Assembly (NCBI GenBank): GCA_902765305.1
Contig: CACWZI010000020.1
Coordinates: 1 to 42,156, forward strand
DNA length: 42,156 nt
Direction: 5' to 3'
Source of the DNA: an uncultured Eubacteriales bacterium
Lineage (GTDB): Bacteria; Bacillota; Clostridia; Christensenellales; Aristaeellaceae
In this document: piece after piece, positions 33,077 to 38,646 of the stretch
How the letters are laid out: each line of letters begins with the position of its first letter
Numbering within the stretch: position 1 is the stretch's first letter
Notes under the pieces: model-generated
What the model was told of the DNA's origin: nothing
The model's input: the letters and a program-made list of their open reading frames with translations, nothing else
Databases searched by the model: none
Position numbers and translations under genes: made by a program

Positions 33077-33613
33077 TTATTCCGCCGGTAGCTGGCATGG
33101 CACCAGCGCCCAGGTCACAGACACTGTCTGGGCGTCCTTTGACTGATTGGTCATTGCCAGGGTAAACGAAGTGGGTGTCTTCTTCCTTATGCCAACACTG
33201 ACCTTGGTCGAATCGATATCGAGCGCTACCAGATAATTCTCATTGGGCTGTGCGGGTATATCAACCGGAACCGTTATATATTTGCTTCCTTCTATAGCTA
33301 TGCTCCTGACCTGTCCGGAGGCGGCAACCCCCTTCGACCGCATCCCCACGACCAGCGCCACGATGCTGATGATCAGCGCGACAACCACCGCGCAGGCGGT
33401 GATGCGAAGCAGGACCCCGGACCTGTCGGCCTGCCTTGCCGAGCCGGACGATCTCTCCTCGCGTTCATTAGGCGCCATCTGCTTCCTGGATCCCAGGGGC
33501 GGTACATCTTCCCTTGTGCTACGCCTGTAGGCCCTGCCGCAGGAAGGGCATGTAAAGCTGTCCTTTCGAAGCAACTCGCTCGGTATAACATTTCCGCATG
33601 CTTTGCACTTCAT
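33077..33613 (-). CDS. Zinc-ribbon, single-pass membrane protein
   Basis: The 178-residue protein has an N-terminal zinc ribbon (CKACGN and CPSCGR, residues 3-26), a polar linker, one strong membrane helix at about 69-91 (ITACAVVVALIISIVALVVGM) and a beta-rich outer domain of about 85 residues. The layout resembles small zinc-ribbon membrane proteins of clostridia of unknown role. It is a single-gene unit with its own promoter, a GAGGGTGAT ribosome site and a terminator. A regulatory or envelope-sensing role is possible but not shown. Confidence 0.7.
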   Translation of the reverse strand: MKCKACGNVIPSELLRKDSFTCPSCGRAYRRSTREDVPPLGSRKQMAPNEREERSSGSARQADRSGVLLRITACAVVVALIISIVALVVGMRSKGVAASGQVRSIAIEGSKYITVPVDIPAQPNENYLVALDIDSTKVSVGIRKKTPTSFTLAMTNQSKDAQTVSVTWALVPCQLPAE

Positions 33614-33657
33614 TTCTGTATCACCCTCTGATCATTAGTATGTTAATAGCATCTACC

Positions 33658-33686
33658 CTTATACCATATTTCCGGTATTCAGTCAA
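33658..33686 (-). promoter_or_regulatory. Promoter of the zinc-ribbon gene
   Basis: On the minus strand TTGACT (33686-33681) and TATAAG (33663-33658) are spaced by 17 bp, about 45 nt before the ATG at 33613. Confidence 0.7.
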
Positions 33687-33760
33687 TCCTTACGGAAAAA
33701 TGCCCGAAAGAAGTACCCGCTTCATCATATTCTTTCCCCGTTTACAATCATTCAGGCAAT

Positions 33761-33787
33761 AAAAAAGCCTGCGGGTTCAAACCAGGC
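33761..33787 (-). terminator. Terminator of the SRP RNA gene
   Basis: GCCTG (33787-33783 on the minus strand) pairs with CAGGC (33771-33767) and is followed by six T (33766-33761), directly after the SRP RNA. Confidence 0.75.
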
Positions 33788-33893
33788 AGCTCCCGCGGCG
33801 CTCGTCAACTTCCGCTTATTGCTGCTGCCTTCCGGCCCTGACAAGATTCACAGCATGACGCCGCACGGGACCCAGTCATCATCACCCACAGAC
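33788..33893 (-). ncRNA. ffs: Signal recognition particle RNA, small bacterial (4.5S) type
   Basis: On the minus strand the conserved SRP domain IV core is present: TTGTCAGGGCCGGAAGG followed by CAGCAGCAA (about 33843-33817), the site bound by Ffh. Flanking arms GGGTCCCGTGCGGCG and GAGCGCCGCGGGAGC can pair to form the long hairpin. The RNA is about 90-105 nt, so this is the short form without an Alu domain, unlike the long RNA of Bacillus. It has its own promoter and terminator. The mature 5' end is probably near 33875. Confidence 0.93.
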
Positions 33894-33899
33894 ACGTTG

Positions 33900-33928
33900 A
33901 GTATACCACATCCAAGCAGGCATTGCAA
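33900..33928 (-). promoter_or_regulatory. Promoter of the SRP RNA gene
   Basis: On the minus strand TTGCAA (33928-33923) and TATACT (33905-33900) are spaced by 17 bp, placing the start near 33893. Confidence 0.75.
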
Positions 33929-33945
33929 GTTATTTTTTCACAGTC

Positions 33946-35220
33946 TCACTCCAAAAAGATATTCCAATCGTTCAGTATCGCCAGCGTGCCCACGATGTTG
34001 AAGCACAGGCCGAACACCAGCGCGGGGGGCAGCAGCGCGTCCAGGACCTCGCCCTTTCCCCGGCGCAGCAGCATGATGCCCAGCGCCGCTGCGGGAATGG
34101 CGTCGATGGTGTAGCGCAGGCCCCACTGGATGCCGCCCATGCTGCCGTGGGCGCACAGCGCCAGCAGGTGCAGCGACACGCAGACGCCCGTGATCCACAG
34201 CGCGACCCCGTTCCCGATCCGCTCGCCCCGCAGCCGCCCGACGACGCGCCGCACAAGGTACGCAAAGCCCGCCGCGAATATGGGGCTGACGACGAAGAAC
34301 GCGAAGCCGCTCTTGGACACCCGCATCCAGCCCTCCTCCACCGGACCGGGCAGCCGGATCAGCTTGTCCGCGAAGTTCCAGGGGATGGATTTCAGCGAGA
34401 ACTGCACGTGGTCCGGCGATTCGGTAAACTCGGGCAGGTAGTCGTGGCCGAACTGGAAGGGGCTGTCGAAGCGCAGCTGGTTCAGTACCATGTAGAACCC
34501 GCCCACCAGGGCCGGGGCGATCAGCCAGGCCCAGTGCTTCTTCACCGCGCCCCACAGCGTCAAGCCGTTCTTCCTGAACTTCTCCCGCAGCAGCCACGCC
34601 ACCAGGGGCAGGTAGACGAAGTTCAGCGGCCGGCAGCCCACCGCGCAGGCCAGCCACAGAAGCGGCCACTTTCCGTCCGCCTCCACGTCCGTCGCGGCGT
34701 AGTACAGCGCCATTGCCGTGAACATGAAGGCCGCCGTCTGGGCCAGCAGCCACACGTCGCCGTTGTAGCCGATCAGCAAAAAGTTCGACCCTATGGTGGA
34801 AAGCAGCGTCCACACCATCGCCATGCGCCGGTCCTCGCAGTACCAGTCGAACAGCTTCAGCATGTGCACCGCGGCCACCAGGCTCATGACCGTGGTGATG
34901 AAGTATTCCGGCGTCCGATCCACCCCGAACAGCGCCACGAAGGGCATCACGATCAACGTCGGCAGCGGCGGAAAGCTGACGTAATACCGCCCCTTGTAGA
35001 CGGCCAGCTCCAGCCAGGAATAGTTCTCCCCCAGGTCCAGATGCCCCTCCAGCCACCGCTTGGCCTGCAGGGCATAGCTGCAATAGGGGGTGTGCATAAA
35101 GGGCGTCTTCTCGGTGAACATCCACACCACCGCATAGGCCGCCAGCACGCACAGAATCGCCATCCCGTACCACTGCCACCGCACCTTCAGCGATTCCCGC
35201 CGCAAATCCCCCCGCTCCAT
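33946..35220 (-). CDS. Polytopic glycosyltransferase-C-like membrane protein
   Basis: The ATG at 35220 with AAAGGGGG 7 nt upstream gives 424 residues; the longer frame to 35301 is not supported. The protein has about ten membrane helices. An early outer loop carries acidic and aromatic residues (FTEKTPFMHTPYCSYALQAK, then YYVSFPPLPTLIVMPF), an arrangement seen in dolichyl-phosphate-mannose/ArnT-like GT-C enzymes, which use lipid-linked sugars. Late helices hold ALCAHGSMGGIQWGLRYTID. It ends next to the SRP RNA promoter. It is downstream of ypeB but separated by a palindrome cluster. Substrate unknown; a role in wall or teichoic-acid glycosylation is possible. Confidence 0.6.
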   Translation of the reverse strand: MERGDLRRESLKVRWQWYGMAILCVLAAYAVVWMFTEKTPFMHTPYCSYALQAKRWLEGHLDLGENYSWLELAVYKGRYYVSFPPLPTLIVMPFVALFGVDRTPEYFITTVMSLVAAVHMLKLFDWYCEDRRMAMVWTLLSTIGSNFLLIGYNGDVWLLAQTAAFMFTAMALYYAATDVEADGKWPLLWLACAVGCRPLNFVYLPLVAWLLREKFRKNGLTLWGAVKKHWAWLIAPALVGGFYMVLNQLRFDSPFQFGHDYLPEFTESPDHVQFSLKSIPWNFADKLIRLPGPVEEGWMRVSKSGFAFFVVSPIFAAGFAYLVRRVVGRLRGERIGNGVALWITGVCVSLHLLALCAHGSMGGIQWGLRYTIDAIPAAALGIMLLRRGKGEVLDALLPPALVFGLCFNIVGTLAILNDWNIFLE

Positions 35221-35287
35221 GACAAAACCCCCTTTTGTTATGGGGTATTTTATCATAAGGAGGGAAGATTGTCCAGAGAGAGAAATT

Positions 35288-35441
35288 CTGATTTGTCGCA
35301 CTGCGACAAATCAGTAGTTAGGTTTTAGGTTATAGGTTTTAGGTGTTAGGGAAGGTAGAAATCCTGACGGATTTCTTTTATTCAACTAAAACCTAAAACC
35401 TGAATACTGATTTATCGAGCCCTGCTCGACAAATCAGTATT
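35288..35441. repeat. Paired GATTTGTCGC palindromes with inverted AGGTTTTAGG arms
   Basis: Two palindromes, 35288-35314 (13-bp arms) and 35403-35441 (18-bp arms, one mismatch), frame a segment with TAGGTTTTAGGTTATAGG on the left and the complementary CTAAAACCTAAAACC on the right, plus a small AAATCC/GGATTT palindrome at about 35352-35369. The whole block is therefore a large inverted structure. It fills the gap between ypeB (stop at 35441) and the GT-C-like gene. I see no gene in it. Confidence 0.75.
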
Positions 35442-36778
35442 TACCTCACCTTCGCCCCACCCTCGTCCGAGATCACCTGCATCAGCCGGCGCTCCACGCC
35501 GGTTTCGGCGTCGATGTAGGCCAGGAAGGTGTCGGCCCCGGAGGTGGCGCGGACCTCGTAGCACAGGAATTCGGCGTCGTTTTCGGGGATCACGCACAGC
35601 CGCGCGGCCACCGGGGTCAGCGCGCCGCCGATGCGGGCCAGGGCGTCGGCCTCGGTCAATTTGGGCAGGCTGATCTCCCGGCGGACGTGGTTCATCAGGT
35701 AGCCCGCCGCCTCCAGCCCCACCACGGTTCCGTCGGCCAGGGACACCTGCACCTTCACCAGGTCCGGGTACATCACCACGCCGTCCTGCACCGCGGCGAA
35801 GTTGGCGGTCAGTATGCCCTCGAAGCGGCTGGAGTAGCTCAGCTCCATCTCCCCGTAGCCCCGGGACAGCAGGAACGCCCGCGCCGCGTCGGCGGCCTGG
35901 CCGTCCGACAGAACCGCCTCGCCGGCGGCGCTGTCGCAGAGCATGTACAGCACCTCGCCGCCCGCCTTGGTCACCCCGGCGCTGATGCGGTAGCCGCCCA
36001 GCTGCAGCGCGTACTCATAGCACTCCACCGGGATCTCGCTCTCCCCGGTAAAGCTGACCTGGGCTGCCTGGTGGCCCACGAAGGCAGTAAGCGCCTGACG
36101 GGCCGCGGCCTCGTCCACGGCGGCCAGCCCCGCCAGGGCCTTGAATTCGCCGTCCGTGCGCCCGTCGGAGAAGGGGCCGTCGTACAGCAGCGTGGGGTAA
36201 TCGGTGGCCGGGCCGGTGATGGGATACAGATCCTCGCTCCCGCTCTCGCCCGACGTATCGAACACCGCCTCGCCCTTCTCATAGCGGTCCAACAGCCGGC
36301 CCATGCGCACCGAGAAGGCCGCCGCCGTCTCGGACAGCCGGGCCATCGCCTCGTGGTCGGCCCCGGTCACCGCGCCGCCGTTGCCCAGCCGCGCCGACAG
36401 CGCCGTGGCGAAGTCCCCGGCCTGGTTGATGAACTTCAGCGTGCCGGAGACCGTCTCCTGCCCCAGGGGCAGCAGCGCCAGGTTCGACAGCGCCCCCTGG
36501 GTCTGCAGCGCGATCTCCCCCAGCAGCGATTGCAGCTGACCCGTCTCCCCGGCCACCAGCGCCTTGCGGAAGTTCACCGACACGCCCTCGGTCAGCTCGC
36601 AGGTCTCGTAAAACGCCTTCTGCACCACGGCGTTCAACCGGGCGTCCGCCTCGTTCAGCCGCGCCGTCTGGGCCCAGGAAAATGCCAACACCCCCGCCAG
36701 CACCGCCGCCAGCGCGACGTTCAGCACCCGCGCCCAGTCGCGGGAACGGGCCTCTGCTACGTAGTAGGATTCGTTCAT
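35441..36778 (-). CDS. ypeB: Spore germination protein YpeB
   Basis: The ATG at 36778 has AAGGAG 8 nt upstream and gives 445 residues, the usual YpeB length. There is one N-terminal helix (WARVLNVALAAVLAGVLAF), a helical region with the typical QKAFYETCELTEGVSVNFRK-like start, and C-terminal PepSY-type repeats (GEMELSYSSRFEGIL, then a segment ending in IDAETGVERRLMQVI). YpeB sits on the inner spore membrane, is needed for SleB incorporation and inhibits it until germination. It follows sleB, as in Bacillus and many clostridia. The frame runs on to 37054 through a repeat array, which is an artefact. Confidence 0.92.
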   Translation of the reverse strand: MNESYYVAEARSRDWARVLNVALAAVLAGVLAFSWAQTARLNEADARLNAVVQKAFYETCELTEGVSVNFRKALVAGETGQLQSLLGEIALQTQGALSNLALLPLGQETVSGTLKFINQAGDFATALSARLGNGGAVTGADHEAMARLSETAAAFSVRMGRLLDRYEKGEAVFDTSGESGSEDLYPITGPATDYPTLLYDGPFSDGRTDGEFKALAGLAAVDEAAARQALTAFVGHQAAQVSFTGESEIPVECYEYALQLGGYRISAGVTKAGGEVLYMLCDSAAGEAVLSDGQAADAARAFLLSRGYGEMELSYSSRFEGILTANFAAVQDGVVMYPDLVKVQVSLADGTVVGLEAAGYLMNHVRREISLPKLTEADALARIGGALTPVAARLCVIPENDAEFLCYEVRATSGADTFLAYIDAETGVERRLMQVISDEGGAKVR

Positions 36779-36796
36779 ATACAAAACTCCTTTTTG

Positions 36797-36837
36797 GGAA
36801 TTAGGAATTAGGAATGAGGAATGAGGAATGAGGAATG
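36797..36837. repeat. Heptamer tandem repeat (GGAATKA) next to the ypeB ribosome site
   Basis: About six 7-bp units (two GGAATTA, three GGAATGA, one partial) begin 4 nt from the AAGGAG of ypeB. The complementary array lies at 37084-37150, so the two flank the REP cluster as a large inverted repeat. Confidence 0.9.
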
Positions 36838-36869
36838 GCTGTGCAAATCCTGCGGATTTGTTTTGATTG

Positions 36870-37049
36870 TGGGACACGGGGACGGTTCTCTTGTCCCACT
36901 CTTCAGGCTGCCGCCGCGACAGGACTGGGACACGGGGACGGTTCTCTTGTCCCACTCTGTGGACTGCCGTCACGACAGGACTACCGATGTCCAACGTCCC
37001 ACACATGCGCAGGCAATAAGTGGGACAGAAGAACCGTCCCCTTGTCCCA
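36870..37049. mobile_element. REP cluster with RAYT-derived, internally deleted element
   Basis: Three 29-bp REP palindromes of the type TGGGACA...TGTCCCA lie here: 36870-36898 and 36926-36954 in one direction and 37021-37049 inverted. The first two belong to a 56-bp tandem unit. Between the second and third, 36961-37020 is clearly related to the 3' end of the RAYT gene at 41131-41889: read on the plus strand, it encodes TTGLPMSNVPHMRRQ and stop, against ATGLPKSNVARMGGE and stop in the transposase. So 36926-37049 has REP ends and a RAYT tail but lacks the rest: a non-autonomous derivative. The first 56-bp unit keeps a shorter piece (36904-36925). The sleB-ypeB gap (36779-37186) contains no gene. 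Confidence 0.85.
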
Positions 37050-37083
37050 TTCAATCAGAGAAATCCGCAAGGATTTCCTCATC

Positions 37084-37150
37084 CATTCCTCATTTCTCAT
37101 TTCTCATTCCTCATTCCTCATTCCTCATTCCTCATTCCTCATTCCTCATT
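37084..37150. repeat. Heptamer tandem repeat (CATTCCT), nine-plus copies
   Basis: Nine units of 7 bp (seven CATTCCT, two CATTTCT) plus a partial one run without a break. They are complementary to the array at 36797-36837. Such arrays change copy number by slippage. Confidence 0.92.
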
Positions 37151-37153
37151 GTT

Positions 37154-37186
37154 GTTTGGATTTGTCGCGCTGCGACAAATCCAAAC
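37154..37186. repeat. GATTTGTCGC palindrome abutting the sleB stop
   Basis: The arms 37154-37168 and 37172-37186 are perfectly complementary (15 bp) with a 3-nt loop. The element ends exactly at the base before the sleB stop codon (37187), just as a relative ends at the ypeB stop. In the transcript it would form a strong 3' hairpin, but no T-run follows. Confidence 0.75.
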
Positions 37187-37852
37187 CTACACCGCAAACT
37201 GATGATTCCCGATCACCGTCTTGACCGTCCGCGTCCTGATCCACTGGTCGTTGGTGGCCTTGGGGTTGTAGTAGTACAGGCAGCCGCCGGTGGGGTCCCA
37301 GCCGTTCAGGGCGTCCAGGGCGGCGCGGACGGCGGTGCTGTCCGGGATGTTGTTGATGGAGCCGTTGCTGACGCAGCTGAAGGCCCCGGACTGGAAGATC
37401 ACGCCGGAGATGGTGTTGGGGAAGGACGCGCTGGCCACCCGGTTCAGCACCACCGCGGCCACGGCCACCTGGCCCTTGTAGGTCTCGCCCCGGGCCTCGG
37501 CATACACCAACCGGGACAGCAGCCGGTGATCGGCGGAGATGATGGACGCCGACGCCGCCACCGCCCCGCCGCTGCCGGAGAGGCTCACCCCCATGGCCTT
37601 CGCCGTAGCCGGGCCCACCCGCCCGTCGGCGGCCAGGCCGTTCTTGCGCTGGAAGGCGATCACCGCCTGACGGGTCTTTTCGCCGTAGCGCCCGTCCGCC
37701 GCGCCGGAGAGGTAGCCCCACTGGATCAGCTTCTTCTGCACCGCGGTGACGTCGCCGCCCCTGGAGCCCACCTCAAGCACCGCCGCCAGCGCCACCGGCA
37801 TCAGCGCTACCGCCAGCGCCGCCAGCAGGGCCAGCGCCCGCCGGGCGGTCAT
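37187..37852 (-). CDS. sleB: Spore cortex-lytic enzyme SleB
   Basis: The ATG at 37852 has GGGAGG 6 nt upstream and gives 221 residues. A signal peptide (ALALLAALAVALMPVALA) is followed by a peptidoglycan-binding domain (GGDVTAVQKKLIQWGYLSG, DGRYGEKTRQAVIAFQRKNG, DGRVGPAT) and a hydrolase_2/SleB catalytic domain with RLVYAEARGETYKGQVAVAA, where the glutamate is the expected catalytic residue, and GAFSCVSNGS. SleB is a lytic transglycosylase that cuts muramic-delta-lactam cortex during germination. Its ATG overlaps the spoIIR stop (ATGA), and ypeB follows after a 408-bp repeat-filled gap. Confidence 0.93.
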   Translation of the reverse strand: MTARRALALLAALAVALMPVALAAVLEVGSRGGDVTAVQKKLIQWGYLSGAADGRYGEKTRQAVIAFQRKNGLAADGRVGPATAKAMGVSLSGSGGAVAASASIISADHRLLSRLVYAEARGETYKGQVAVAAVVLNRVASASFPNTISGVIFQSGAFSCVSNGSINNIPDSTAVRAALDALNGWDPTGGCLYYYNPKATNDQWIRTRTVKTVIGNHQFAV

Positions 37853-38376
37853 CGGCCGCCTCCCAGCAGCCCCCGCAGCCACTCCAGCAGCGCCGAGCGC
37901 AGCGGCGGCGCGTCTTCGGGGACGCACAGCGACGGATACAGCACGCACCACCAGTTGTGCCCCTTACCTTCTCCGATCACCACCCGCAGCGCCCGGTATT
38001 CCCCGGCGGGCACGAACACCGCGCCGTAGTGTCGGTCCGGGAAGTCGAACACCCCCGTCTCGGCGGCCACCGGCCCGTCGTAGCCCAGTTCCCGCGCCCG
38101 CAGCGCCGCCGCGGCCTCCAGCGCCTCCACGCTCTGGCCGATCCGCCGCCAGGCCTCGTCCGCGTCCCCGCAGTCCGCCACCAGCGGCCGTGCCGCCGCC
38201 AGCACCGCGTCCCGCACCTCCAGCTTCAGCGCCTGCGCCGCCGCCCCGTCGTCCGCCGCCACCACGTGCAGCCGGATATACTGCGAAACCGGCACGTCGT
38301 TAAGCGACGCCGCCCGCGCCGGAATCGCCGCCAGCAGCACAATAAGTATCCATCCAAAAATAAAACAGCGCTTCAG
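37849..38376 (-). CDS. spoIIR: Stage II sporulation protein R (SpoIIR)
   Basis: SpoIIR is made in the forespore, secreted into the intermembrane space, and triggers SpoIIGA to activate sigma-E in the mother cell. Family features seen are YIRLHVVAADDGAAAQALKL, VRDAVLAAARPL, and a C-terminal GHNWWCVLYPSLC. The first ATG/GTG-type codon in frame is GTG 38340, which would begin inside the signal peptide. A CTG at 38376 has GGAGG 7 nt upstream and gives a full signal peptide (LKRCFIFGWILIVLLAAI, cut after ARA) and 175 residues, so I place the start there. It is fused by a 4-bp overlap to sleB. Confidence 0.88.
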   Translation of the reverse strand: MKRCFIFGWILIVLLAAIPARAASLNDVPVSQYIRLHVVAADDGAAAQALKLEVRDAVLAAARPLVADCGDADEAWRRIGQSVEALEAAAALRARELGYDGPVAAETGVFDFPDRHYGAVFVPAGEYRALRVVIGEGKGHNWWCVLYPSLCVPEDAPPLRSALLEWLRGLLGGGR

Positions 38377-38464
38377 AACAATTCCTCCGTTTCCATGGGA
38401 ATATGTTCTAAGCGTCGGCAGATTTGGAGAATTTTATACAGAGAAGGCGGATTTGTTGAACATA

Positions 38465-38564
38465 GTCACGGGGACAGGTTCCTTCAGAATCACGGGCAGA
38501 GCCACGGGGACAGGCTCCCTGGCTCATTCGCGAATGATTGAGTCAGTGTGCCTGTCCCCGTGAC
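38465..38564. repeat. REP-like inverted repeat upstream of spoIIR
   Basis: GTCACGGGGACAGG (38465-38478) is perfectly complementary to CCTGTCCCCGTGAC (38551-38564). A further direct copy, CCACGGGGACAGG, lies at about 38502-38514, and ATTCGCGAAT forms a palindrome near 38526-38535. The core is related to but distinct from the RAYT-linked REP family (CACGGGGACGGTTC). The gap 38377-38646 holds no gene. Confidence 0.75.
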
Positions 38565-38646
38565 GCTGGCAGAATCGCTTTGCGTTCCGGTATCTGACCG
38601 AACGTGCCGCCTCATGCCAGCAGCTGAGCCGCCGCTTTGCGGCGCG

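Noticed and set aside
33819-34001. 60-codon plus-strand frame at the SRP RNA
   Set aside because: It is opposite the SRP RNA gene and its promoter and has no coding features.
34147-35328. 393-codon plus-strand frame opposite the GT-C-like gene
   Set aside because: Antisense shadow with Gln/His/Arg-rich composition and no recognisable domain.
36870-37049. CRISPR-like look of repeated 29-bp units with spacers
   Set aside because: Only three copies, one inverted, repeats are palindromic end to end, and the spacers are RAYT coding remnants; no cas genes are present.
36779-37054. N-terminal extension of YpeB by 92 residues
   Set aside because: It runs through REP and heptamer repeats and passes a good ribosome site and ATG at 36778.
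38390-38460. Sigma-F/G promoter upstream of spoIIR
   Set aside because: A GTATA-like element near 38440 is present but no matching downstream element at proper spacing could be found by eye.
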